A stretch of 64,000 nt of DNA from Ryuthela nishihirai (GCA_038380435.1 JAWZYU010000034.1:24841404-24905403), one strand, 5' to 3'; shown: positions 13,318-23,120, counted from the stretch's first letter. The notes: a model not told the origin generated them from the letters alone. Made by a program: numbers and translations.

Positions 13318-13370
13318 GTTCTTGAAAGATATATACCGTCTCGAGCTCATAAAAGATATACACAGGTTTG

Positions 13371-13640
13371 AGCGGTGTTTGAACGGTGTGGCTCCTCATA
13401 CTAGATCTGTGACTAGTCTCCAGTTTATAAAGTGGGATGAACGAACTTTGGAGCTTACGAACAGAGGGGTGGGTAGCTCCATCTTATAAAGTGATGTCGG
13501 TTTTCAGAGGCTCGAGCTTATAAGTAGAGATAGGCTGTAAAACGAGCTTATAAACAGAAATGTGCGAGTGTCGATAATTTGATCATCAATTGAATGTTGG
13601 GGTGTGAGCTTACAGAGATGTGCGGGCTTCCATCTTATAA
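13371..13640 (+). repeat. Degenerate proto-units next to the 27-bp array
   Basis: Irregularly spaced variants such as GAGCTTACGAACAGAG, GCTCGAGCTTATAAGTAGAG, CGAGCTTATAAACAGAAATG and GTGAGCTTACAGAGATGTG resemble the array unit. They share GAGCTTATRAACAGA-like text with the first units at 4548-4600. They probably mark the older, non-homogenised edge of the satellite. Confidence 0.6.
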
Positions 13641-13770
13641 TAAAGGTCAGTTATATGTTTTTATTTCTTCGTATTTTGAGCGTCATTTTGTTTTCCTTTT
13701 TAATTTTGAATATCTAAGGGGTAAATTGTTTATGTCAGAAACAATTATGCTTACCACACGTTTGTCTTTT

Positions 13771-13800
13771 TTAGCTCGTTTGCAAAAAAAAACGAGCTAA
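13771..13800. repeat. Short perfect hairpin
   Basis: TTAGCTCGTTT at 13771-13781 pairs exactly with AAACGAGCTAA at 13790-13800 around an A-rich 8-base loop. Its role is unknown. It could be a chance structure or the scar of a small foldback insertion. Confidence 0.55.
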
Positions 13801-13912
13801 TGTTTTCACTTTGTCGTCTGTCAGTCTTCAAACGTTCAACGTTTTCACTTTTAGAGATAATTCAGAAATTCGTTTTTTATGTTGCAGAAGTATTGGTGAA
13901 ATATTACATTCG

Positions 13913-15126
13913 TACAGTCGCTGTGAAAAAAAATCTTCGAACACTATGGTTGATTACAGAATTCAGAATAAATATCTGACAACGATATTTATAGAAATTA
14001 GTGATCTGACAACCTTCGTGTCACGTCATTACAGATTTCAGGAAAAATATCTGGAGCGTGTGCAGTAACTGCACACGCTCCAGTTTGCTGTGAACGGTAA
14101 CTGCACACGCTCAATATTTCCGTGAGTGAGCCCACACGATCTAGTATCAAAATAATATGACCACCTACAGTCACTCAAAAAAGTATCCTAACACTATGGT
14201 TGATTACAGAATTTAGAAAAAATATCTGGCAACGATTTTTTTAGAAATTAGTGATCTGGCAACCTTCGTGTCACGTGATTGCAGAATTCAGGAAAAATAT
14301 CTGGAGCGTGTACAGCAACTGTACACGCTCCAGTTACCGTTCACAGCAAACTGGAGCGTGTGCAGTAACTGCACACGCTCCAGTTTGCTGTGAACGGTAA
14401 CTGCACACGCTCAATATTTCCGTGAATGAGCCCACACGATCTAGTATCAAAATAATATGACCACCTACAGTCACTCAAAAAAGTATCCTAATACTATGGT
14501 TGATTACAGAATTCAGAAAAAATATCTGGCAACGATTTTTTTAGAAATTAGTGATCTGGCTTAGAAAATAGTGATCTGCTAATTAGTGATGTGCGGCATG
14601 AGATTAACAGACGAATAGGTATTGCTGCCGGGACTTTTAAGAGTATATGGAGAGTGTGGAGAAATAGGCGTATACACCTAAAGACTAAAATTAGACGGTA
14701 TAATAATTTGGTTCTTTCTAGGGTTAGTTATGGTAGTGAAACTTGGACACTTTGTAAACAAGATAACAGGAAACTAGATGCTTTTGATTCCAGATGCTTA
14801 CGCAGTATCTTGGGCATTAGGTGGTTCAACTTTGTAACTAATGATGAGATTAGGCAAAGGAGTTTGCAACCTCCTTTAAGCAGCATATTGTGCAGAGAGA
14901 GACTCCGTTGGTTTGGCCATGTTGTCCGTATGGATAATTATAGATTGGCGAATAGGTCTCCCCCCAGAAAAGAGGGGGAGACCTAGGATGATATGATCTG
15001 GCAACCTTCGTGTCACGTGACACGAAGGTTGCCAGATCACTAATTTCTAAAAACATTCGTTGCCAGATATTTTTTCTGAATTCTGTAATCAACCATAGTG
15101 TTCGGATACTTTTTTGAGCGACTGTA
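13913..15126. mobile_element. Composite palindromic MITE interrupted by a LINE fragment
   Basis: Starts TACAGTCGCT at 13913 and ends GAGCGACTGTA at 15126, the two family termini. Inside are at least two linked modules: the terminal arm, the GGAGCGTGTRCAG hairpins, and the spacer around CACACGATCTAGTATC. An inner TACAGTCACTC terminus-like junction is repeated near 14167 and 14467. From about 14575 to 14992 the element is interrupted by a LINE 3' fragment, after which the core palindrome and right arm resume. Confidence 0.82.
14590..14990 (+). pseudogene. Non-LTR retrotransposon C-terminal fragment (copy 1)
   Basis: An open frame of 131 codons (14591-14986) reads with the motifs SYGSETWTL, RCLRSILGIRW and RLRWFGHVVRMDN. 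These are typical of the region after the reverse transcriptase domain in RTE/CR1-like LINE proteins. No RT catalytic motif is present, so this is a dead 3' fragment. The frame leaves the LINE at about 14955, where a 12-bp inverted repeat (TAGGTCTCCCCC at 14953-14964 and its complement at 14974-14985) replaces about 25 bp present in the second copy at 42716-43217. It is embedded in a palindromic MITE. Family recognition comes from motif memory, not a search. Confidence 0.78.
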
Positions 15127-15468
15127 CATATCTCAAAAACAGCTACGTGCAAATTACATATTTCCATTATTTTGATTTTCACCATGTTTGCTCTAAAACA
15201 GGAGAAAAATTTTGTTTTTGAATCAGCTAACTTATTTTTATTAATCGAGCATTCAACTAAATATTGATAATGCTAAATGAGACCAATGGGCTCCGCCAAA
15301 TGTCAGGTGCTGTCATCAGCCATTGTTTCAGCAGTGCGATGCAAAGCCCCGCGCAAACAATATCTCCGTTGAGTGGATTTTCATTTCCGGTTGGAGTGAC
15401 CACTCGAAGGCATCTGGCTCGTGCTTGGTCGACACAAGGATGATACCGATGACCTCATCGACATTAGG
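15127..15468. other. Unique sequence
   Basis: About 340 bp with no repeat match and no convincing frame. Confidence 0.4.
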
Positions 15469-16049
15469 TTTAATAAAGTCTGTTGTTGTTGTTGTTTTAC
15501 CTTTGAGCGGCAGTTTTTTGCACACCATGGGCTAAATGGCCAGGTCACAAGGACCCCGAAAGCTCAGAGAAGGTTGGGGAGGGGACCCACTGGAACAGCT
15601 GTTGGGAGACAGATGGTAGCCTCCCGTCAAGGCCATCCAGCGTGTTCTTTAATGTTGAGTTGTTTTACCTCTGAGCGGCAATTTTTTGCACACCATGGGC
15701 TAAATGGCCAGGTCACATGGACCCCGAAAGCTCAGAGAAGGTTGGGGGAGGGGACCCACTGGAACAGCTGTTGGGAGACAGATGGTAGCCTCCCGTCAAG
15801 GCCATCCAGTGTGTTCTTTAACGTGCACAGAGTTGGCTCTCCCACTCACGGGACCACGGCTTAACGTCCCATCCGACGGACGGCGGCCTTTCCAAGCCCA
15901 TCGGTGTCCCCTACTGACCGTGGGCAGCGCGGGGAATTTTGCGGAGTTAAATCTCAACGCTGACCCAGCTGGGACTCGAACCTGGGAACTACAGATTACG
16001 AGCCTGGCACGCTACCGACTGAGCCACCCCCGCCCCATTTAATAAAGTC
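15469..16049 (-). mobile_element. SINE with two 3' blocks and 12-bp TSD
   Basis: The direct repeat TTTAATAAAGTC at 15469-15480 and 16038-16049 flanks the copy. The tail here is TTGTTG-type rather than TTGGG-type. Two 169-bp 3' blocks lie in tandem before the body and tRNA head. Confidence 0.9.
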
Positions 16050-16166
16050 ATCACTGGATGTTTACGAAGGCAGATCATATCCAAATGATCATGATCCTGC
16101 TCGCAGTAGATGTTGAAGAACTGATATATATATATTTTCTAAAAAACTATGGATGTGATGAATATT

Positions 16167-16967
16167 TACAGTCGCTCAAAAAATATCCGTACACTATAGT
16201 TGATTAGAGAATTCAGAAAAAAAAACATCTGGCAACGAATTTTTTAGAAATTAGTGATCTGGCAACCTTCGTGTCACGTGACACGAAGGTTGCCAGAACA
16301 CTAATTTCTAAAAAAGATCGTTGGCAGATATTTTTTCTCAATTCTGTAATCAACCATGGTGTTCGGATACTTTTTTGAGCGACTGTAGGTGGTCATATTA
16401 TTTTGATACTAGATCGTGTGGGCTCACTCACGGAAATATTGAGCGTGTGCAGTTACCGTTCACAGCAAACTGGAGCGTGTGCAGTAACTGGATTTGCTGT
16501 GAACGGTAACCGGAGCGTGTACAGTTACTGTACACGCTCCAGATATTTTTCCTGAATTCTGTAATCACGTGACACGAAGGTTGCCAGATCACTGATTTCT
16601 AAAAAAAAATCGCTGCCAGATATTTTTTCTGAATTCTGTAATCAACTATATATAGTGTTCGGATATTTTTTTGAACGATTGTAGGTGGTCATATTATTTT
16701 GATACTAGATCGTGTGGGCTCACTCACGGAAATATTGATCGTGTGCAGTTACCGTTCACAGCAAACTGGAGCGTGTGCAGTAACTGCACACGCTCCAGTT
16801 TGCTGTGAACGGTAACTGGAGCGTGTACAGTTGCTGTACACGCTCCAGATATTTTTTCCTGAATTCTGTAATCACGTGACACGAAGGTTGCGAGATCACT
16901 GATTTCTAAAAAAAATCGCTGCCAGATATTCAACTATAGTGTTCGGATATTTTTTTGAGCGACTGTA
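16167..16967. mobile_element. Composite palindromic MITE, about 800 bp
   Basis: Bounded by TA and the family termini. It consists of a full short palindrome (16167-16388, CACGTG centre near 16279) joined to two further arms. The joints are the spacer GGTGGTCATATTATTTTGA and CTGGAGCGTG hairpins. Inner termini near 16388 and 16684 are still recognisable, so the element looks like successive end-to-end extensions of one ancestral unit. Confidence 0.85.
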
Positions 16968-17885
16968 CCTACTAGACATGATTTCCGGCGCCCTGTCTTC
17001 CTTTGAAGTAAAAACGAATTCACTGACTGATTGCGTCACCGATATGTTTTAGTTTTAATTTCTGCTATTTAGGGCGCATGTAAGAAGATAGGTATTCTTA
17101 AATTTATTATTTATTTAGGTGTCCATTTCAATTTTTAAGGTCTTTTGTGTGTTAATAAGGCGTTATCAACCGCCCCAAATGCTCACTAACACTTATTATA
17201 AAGAATGAAACACTTATTATAAAGAATGAAACATATACGAAACAATGCGAAATAATTAGTATTGATTGTTTCGCATCACATGGGTGATTGTCGCTCTGCA
17301 GGAGAGTCAGTTGTTTTTCAAGCATGTTTCTGACCAATGACCGACATCGAAACTGAATCATCTAAATAGAATTAATCAGTGTGCAGGATATAAAATATTG
17401 AAACTGAATCACCTAAATCAAAATTCATCAATATGCTGGATATGAAATTTCAGCGGTAGTTTCTTTACACGAATAAATTTTTTATCTAGAAAGTTGACTT
17501 GTAGGTATGAAATGCTTATTTTCAAAGAGAGAAAAAGAAGTTTTGCATTCCAGCTTAATGACTTTAAAAATGGAAACTAATGATAAAACTAATTGCCAAA
17601 CCTGAAGAGGGATGTTGTACGATGACTGCTCTGGGTACCGTTAGTCGGAGAGAAAATGGGAAATGGAGTGAAAATGGTAATTAGGGAAATGGGAATCGTA
17701 ATATTTTTATTAATACCCATTCAAAAAAAAAATCCAATTTCCTCTTAAAATTACAAAATGTTGAATATTTGTACACGTTGACAGACATCTACAAATATTA
17801 TTACAGACGGACAGAAGAAAAACATTAAAAAATTGCTCTGTTATTTTCAAAATGAGATGAAATTCAGAATGTCCTTTATTTAATG
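16968..17885. other. Unique sequence with two short tandem duplications
   Basis: No gene is recognised. It contains two perfect 21-bp copies starting CACTTATTATAAAG (17190-17231) and an imperfect 51-bp tandem pair starting GAAACTGAATCA (17349-17452). Confidence 0.6.
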
Positions 17886-18103
17886 TACAGTCGCTCAAAA
17901 ATATCCGAACACTGTGGTTGATTACAGAATTCAGAAAAAATATCTGGCAACGATTTTTTTAGAAATTAGTGATTTGTCAACTTTCGTGTCACACGTGATA
18001 CGAAGGTTGCCAGATCACTAATTCCTAAAAAAAATCGTTGCCAGACATTTTTTCTGAATTCTGTAATCAACCACAGTGTTCTGATACTTTTTTGAGCAAT
18101 GTA
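17886..18103. mobile_element. Short palindromic MITE
   Basis: Short form with near-complete inverted arms. The centre is altered (TCACACGTGATAC), so the core palindrome is imperfect. The right terminus is shortened to GAGCAATGTA. Confidence 0.85.
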
Positions 18104-18494
18104 GGAAAAAAATTGAGAAAAAAATTCCGTTAACGCAAATTTCGGGAAAAAAAATCTATTGGAATCCATTTTGCAATCTTTTTTAATTATCGCGTGCAAA
18201 ATATACCTTGAACCAAATCTTGGAGATTGTCTAAATTGAGAGCTTAACGTTTTGCGGTTCGGTTTTATCCCCTTGGTCTAATACTACAGATCCAATGGAT
18301 GGTAACCGTTTAAGGTCGAGTATCGTCATGAGTCCAATATTGGACAGGGACGAAAATTAAAAAAGTTGGACTGAATCCGGCGCTGGATTCCAAAGGGTTC
18401 AATTTTATTCTCACGTGCAGCAGCATATGGAACATCCCCTGTGTATGCCACTTCTCCGCATAGTAATCACTCATACAGAGTAAACAGCTTCTGG
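18104..18494. other. Unique sequence
   Basis: About 390 bp without repeat-family match or a recognisable coding motif. Confidence 0.4.
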
Positions 18495-19040
18495 TACAGT
18501 CGCTCAAAAAAAGTATCCGAACACTACTATGGTTGATTACAAAATTCAAAAAAATATCTGGCAACGATTTTTTTCGAAATAAGTGATCTGGCAACCTTCG
18601 TGTCACGTGACACGAAGGTTGCCAGATCACTGATTTCTAAAAAAAACGTTGCCAGATTATATTTTTTCTGAATTTTGTAATCAACCATAGTGTTCGAATA
18701 CTTTTTTGAGCGACTGTAGGTTGTCATATTATTTTGATACTAGATCGTGTGGGCTCACTCACAGAAATATTGAGAGTGTGCAGTTACCGTTCACAGCAAA
18801 CTGGAGCGTGTGCAGTTGCTGCTCACGCTCCAGTTTGTTGTGAACGGTAACTGGAGCGTGTACAGTTGCTGTAGACGCTCCAGATATTTTTTCTGAATTC
18901 TGTAATCAACCATAGTGTTCGGATACTTTTTTGAGCGACTGGAAACGATTTTTTTCGAAATTAGTGATCTGGCAACCTTCGTGTCACGTGACACGAAGGT
19001 TGCCAGATCACTGCTGCTCGGAGGTAAAACAACCCAACCC
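18495..19040. mobile_element. Composite MITE fused to a SINE tail
   Basis: Begins with a full short palindrome (18495-18718; GATCTGGCAACC arms around CACGTG). A hairpin-spacer module and another arm follow. The last arm does not reach a terminus: at about 19014 it changes abruptly into the last 26 bp of the SINE (GGAGGTAAAACAACCC). Either a SINE was hit by the MITE or a deletion joined the two. Confidence 0.8.
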
Positions 19041-19858
19041 AAGTGATGCAATCGAACAGTAAAAAAGTGACGTGTGTGTGTGCAAGGGACCGGATTTCCA
19101 ATGCAGTAAAACTCAAAAGCTGGTTCAGTGAAAACTTTATTTTTATAAGCATTATTCGAATAATGAAATCGTATCGTTTTTGTAAAGTGTTGTTAGAAAC
19201 GGAAAACTCAATTTATGTTAAAAGATGGCGTAACGATGAAAAAAACTAAAAAATAACCACACGCCAAAGTTCGAAAACAAATGCTTTAAAGTTTGAGGAC
19301 ATCAAGCACGCGCATGTGTTAAAAGGATATTACGTTTTATTTTCCGGCGGGAGAGTTGTAGAGTTTCATAAAAGCGACACAAATATGTCCGTAGAAACAA
19401 GGTACGGCACAGCTGGTGACCCATTAATTATATGGAATTGAGAAACTTTAGCAATTAAAACTTGAAAGGACCGACCAGGGAGAAATGTCTTTGGTAAGGC
19501 TTTTCTGAAACCTTTCAAGACAGAGAGAGAAGGAACAACCGAAATGCTTTTCAAATCTCTCAGTTTGCGAGGAAATCTTTAATATCATTTTAATTAGGTA
19601 ACTTTTGTTGTAGCAAAAGACAGGATGCCAGAAATGTGCATTGCGAGGAAAATTACTTTACAGTGGAAGAGGAATTCTCTCTCTCGTGAATCGAGTTTCC
19701 GTGGACGAGCCAACACTTCTAAGGATTCTGCCTCCCTCTCCGTTAATTTGAAAGTGTTTCACACAAACATCTGCAAAAACATTAAATCAGTGGACATTCG
19801 TTATTCTCTGTCATCCGTCGTTGAAATGGATTAATAACTGTGAGAACAGAACCTACCC
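19041..19858. other. Unique sequence
   Basis: About 800 bp without a recognised repeat. Short frames on both strands (62-69 codons) show no motif. Confidence 0.4.
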
Positions 19859-21286
19859 TTGAGAACAGGGTTGTTGGGTTGTTTTACCTCTGAGTGGCAC
19901 TGTTTTGCACACCATGGGCTAAATGGCCAGGTCACATGGACCCCGAAGGCTCAGAGAAGGTTGGGGGAGGGGACCCACTGGAACAGCTGTTGGGAGACAG
20001 ATGGTAGCCTCTCGTCAAGGCCATCTAGCGTGTTCTTTAACGTTGGGTTGTTTTACCTCTGAGCGACACTTTTTTGCACACCATGGGCTAAATGGCCAGG
20101 TCACATGGACCCCGAAGGCTCACAGAAGGTTGGGGGAGGGAACCCACTGGAACAGCTGTTGGGAGACAGATGGTAGCCTCCCGTCAAGGCCATCCAGCGT
20201 GTTCTTTAACGTTGGGTTGTTTTACCTCTGAGCGGCACTTTTTTTGCACACCATGAGCTAAATGGCCAGGTCACATGGACCCCGAAGGCTCAGAGAAGGT
20301 TGGGGGAGGGGACCCACTGGAACAGCTGTTGGGAGACAGATGGTAGCCTCCCGTCCAGGCCATCCACCGTGTTCTTTAACGTTGAGTTGTTTTACCTCTG
20401 AGCGGCACATTTTTGTACACCATTGGCTAAATGGCCAGGTCACATGGACCCCGAAGGCTCAGAGAAGGTTGGGGGAGGGGACCCACTTAAACAACTGTTG
20501 GGAGACAGATGGTAGCCCCCCGTCAAGGCCATCCAGCGTGTTCTTTAACGTTGGGTTGTTTTACCTCTGAGTGGCACTGTTTTGCACACCATGGGCTAAA
20601 TGGCCAGGTCACATGGACCCCGAAGGCTCAGAGAAGGTTGGGGGAGGGGACCCACTGGAACAGCTGTTGGGAGACAGATGGTAGCCTCCCGTCAAGGCCA
20701 TCCAGCGTGTTTTTTAACGTTGGGTTGTTTTACCTCTGAGCGGCACTTTTTTGCACACCATGGGCTAAATGGCCAGGTCACAACGACCCCGAAGGCTCAG
20801 AGAAGGTTGGGGGAGGGAACCCACTGGAACAGCTGTTGGGAGACAGATGGTAGCCTCCCGTCAAGGCCATCCAACGTGTTCTTTAACGTTGGGTTGTTAT
20901 ACCTCTGAGCGGCACTTTTTTGCACACCATGGGCTAAATGGCCAGGTCACATAAACCCCGAAGGCTCAGAGAAGGTTGGGGGAGGGGACCCACTGGAACA
21001 GCTGTTGGGAGACAGATGGTAGCCTCCCGTCAAGGCCATCCAGCGTGTTCTTTAACGTGCACAGGGTATGGCTCTCCCGCACATGGGGCCACGGCTTAAC
21101 GTCCCATCCGACGGACGGCGGCCTTTCCAAGTCCTCGGTGTCCCGTACTGACCGTGGGCAGGGCGGGGAATTTTGCGGAGATAAATCTCAACGCTGACCC
21201 AGCTGGCACTCGAACCTGGGAACTACAGATTACGAGCCTGGCGCGCTACCGACTGAGCCCCCCCCCCCCCCCCCCCTTGAGAACAG
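19859..21286 (-). mobile_element. SINE with seven tandem 3' blocks and 10-bp TSD
   Basis: The longest tail array in the window. GTTCTTTAACGTT junctions at about 20029, 20199, 20368, 20537, 20705 and 20874 separate seven blocks of 168-170 bp. The last block continues into the ordinary body (GTGCACAGGG) at about 21057 and then the tRNA head. TTGAGAACAG flanks the whole element at 19859-19868 and 21277-21286, so all seven blocks lie inside a single insertion. The head end is replaced by a run of 19 C. Confidence 0.92.
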
Positions 21287-21424
21287 AACCTACCCTAAAG
21301 GAAGTGTTAGGGCTACAGCAAAGGTTCAACTCAGGATTATTTATAGGGTGTATGAAAACACACTCTTCTTGAGTTTCAGAGTAATGGTCTTTTCACATTG
21401 TCGCCATTTTTACATTAGACATAG

Positions 21425-21530
21425 ACAGGGCTGAAGCCAAGAGGGTAATGGTGGAAAAATTATTGAACTTGTACATATTTCACATATTTTTCAAGAAATG
21501 TTTTTCTAAACTTGCAAAAATAACAAAAAT
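21425..21530 (+). repeat. Copy of a diverged dispersed repeat (also at about 39650-39740)
   Basis: The stretch from GAGGGTAATGG to the following AT-rich text aligns by eye with 39659-39740 (GAGGGTAATGG, AAACTTCTGAATATTTC and CATTTTCAA-like words in the same order). No family name is recognised. Confidence 0.5.
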
Positions 21531-21565
21531 TAATAAATACCCCCTCAAGCAGCTGCTTGCCACAA

Positions 21566-21690
21566 GAGGTCTGACAGGAGCCTATCAGTTTATATGCCAT
21601 AGTAGAAGATCTGAGAGGATGGCAGGACCTCAGCAGAAAAGCGACATCCATGCCTTAACCCAGGGCTCGAACCCAGAGAGAGAATTCGTG
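21566..21690 (-). mobile_element. Second tRNA-related SINE family, copy 1
   Basis: Shares with 22878-23012 the words CTATCAGTTTATATGCCATA/CTGTCAGTTTATACGCC, GAGGATGGCAGGAC, ACATCCATGCCTT and GGGCTCGAACCCA. Read in reverse, the last word is a pol III B-box-like GGGTTCGAGCCC, which suggests a tRNA-derived head at the right end. It ends just before a MITE at 21695. Confidence 0.65.
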
Positions 21691-21694
21691 TATG

Positions 21695-22221
21695 TACAGT
21701 CGCTCAAAAAAGTATCCGAACACTATGGTTGATTACAGAATTCAGAAAAAATATCTGGCAACGATTTGTTTTAGAAATTAGTGATCTGGCAACCTTCGTG
21801 TTACGTGATTACAGAATTCTGGAAAAATATCTGGAGCGTGTACAGCAACTGTACACGCTCCAGTTACCGTTCACAGCAAACTGGAGCGTGTGAAGTTACT
21901 GCACACGCTCCAGTTTGCTGTGAACGGTAACTGCACACGCTCAATATTTCCGTGAGTGAGCCCACACGATCTAGTATCAAAATAATATGACCACCTACAG
22001 TCACTCAAAAAAATATCCGAACACCATTGTTGATTACAGAATTCAGAAAAAGTATCTGGCAACGATTTTTTTTTAGAAATTAGTAATCTGGCAACCTTCG
22101 TGTCACGTGATTACAGAATTCTGGAAAAATATCTGGAGCGTGTACAGCAACTGTACACGCTCCAGTTACCGTTCACAGCAAACTGGAGCGTGTGCAGTTA
22201 CTGCACACGCTCCAGTTTGCT
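21695..22221. mobile_element. Composite palindromic MITE, right end lost
   Basis: Starts with the canonical TACAGTCGCTC terminus at 21695. Two arm-plus-hairpin modules follow, joined at an inner terminus near 21995. It stops inside the GCTCCAGTTTGCT hairpin at about 22221 without a right terminus. Confidence 0.8.
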
Positions 22222-22248
22222 CTACCTTTCCCCGATGTTCTCTAATAT

Positions 22249-22652
22249 TTCGGGGGGGGGGTCGACTCAGTCGGTATTGCACCAGGCTCGTAATCTTTAC
22301 CTTCCAGGATTGGGTCCGAAATGTGTCGAGATTAAGATCTATCTCCGCTAACCCTCCCCAACCCTGCCCATCGATCAGAAAGGAGACACCAATGGGATTG
22401 AAAAGTCCACCGTCCGTTCGATGCGATGTTAAGCCGTGGCCTCGTGTGCGGGGGAGCCATACTTTGTGCATGTTAAAGAACTTGCTGGATGCCTTAACGG
22501 GAAGCTTCCATCTGTCTCCCAACAGCCATCCAGTGGGTTCCTCTTCCACAACCTTTTCCAAACCTTTGGGGTCCTTGTAACCTGGTCATTTAACCCCATT
22601 CTGTGCAAAAAAGTATCGCTCAACGGTAAAACAATCCTACCCACTTGGTAAT
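22249..22652 (+). mobile_element. Old, diverged SINE copy
   Basis: All SINE segments are present in order, including a degenerate A box (CGACTCAGTCGG), a damaged B box and a tail near 22640, but with many substitutions. It represents an older layer than the near-identical copies elsewhere. Confidence 0.8.
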
Positions 22653-22817
22653 AACGAAACACATCCATTCCCATTTAGCATCCTCTTCAAGTAGGAATAG
22701 GAATCCATAAAAAATAACATTTAGCTATTTCAACTCATCCGTGCACTCATTCGCCCAGAGAGGCATTCAAAGTCATTTGAGTCATCAACATCTACATATT
22801 CATTACTCAGTTATTTG

Positions 22818-23012
22818 GGGGCGGGGGTGGCTCAGTCGGTAGCGCGCCAGGCTCGTAATCTGTAGTTTCCAGGTTCGGGCCTGTCAGTTTATACGCCATA
22901 GTCTGTGAGGATGGCAGGACATCGGCAGAAAAACGACACATACATCCATGCCTTCATCCGGGGCTCGAACCCAGGTCCCTTAGATCAGTAGCCAAGCGTG
23001 CTAAACGAAGCT
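22818..23012. mobile_element. SINE head joined to a second-family SINE
   Basis: From 22818 to 22877 this is the head of the dominant SINE, reading forward through GGTTCG of the B box. At that point it changes directly into the second SINE family (22878-23012, reverse orientation), which ends in a B-box-like GGGCTCGAACCC and further tRNA-like text. The junction falls inside the shared B-box word, so recombination at the B box is a reasonable explanation. Confidence 0.7.
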
Positions 23013-23120
23013 TCATTAAATGCAATCCAGTAAGTTTGTTACCATGTAAGAATACTATTCTCTCTACACTCAGGACAACATTCAATCTCTCACTCAATGG
23101 GTTGGGCTGTTTTTTAACTG

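Larger units (their letters stand above)
4531..13370. repeat. 27-bp minisatellite array, about 310-320 units
   Basis: The unit reads approximately GGCTCGAGCTCATGAAAG followed by ATATATACT, 27 bp in all. It packs four short palindromes: CTCGAG, GAGCTC, TCATGA and a TATATA run. Variation is concentrated in the bases after TATATA (ACTGG, ACCGG, ACGGG, AGTGG, ACTGA) and in the first base of CTCGAG. Some units have a longer TA run, often linked to ATGCAAG in place of ATGAAAG. Because 27 is a multiple of three and each strand's unit has a stop in only one frame, four of six frames stay open over long stretches. They read as nine-residue repeats such as MKDIYWLEL, AHERYILAR, MSSSQYISF and FHELEPVYI. 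TA expansions that are not multiples of three shift the frame, and the substitutions show no coding bias, so I treat this as non-coding satellite DNA. Confidence 0.95.

Noticed and set aside
4531..13370. CRISPR array
   Set aside because: Units are contiguous without unique spacers and the context is eukaryotic.
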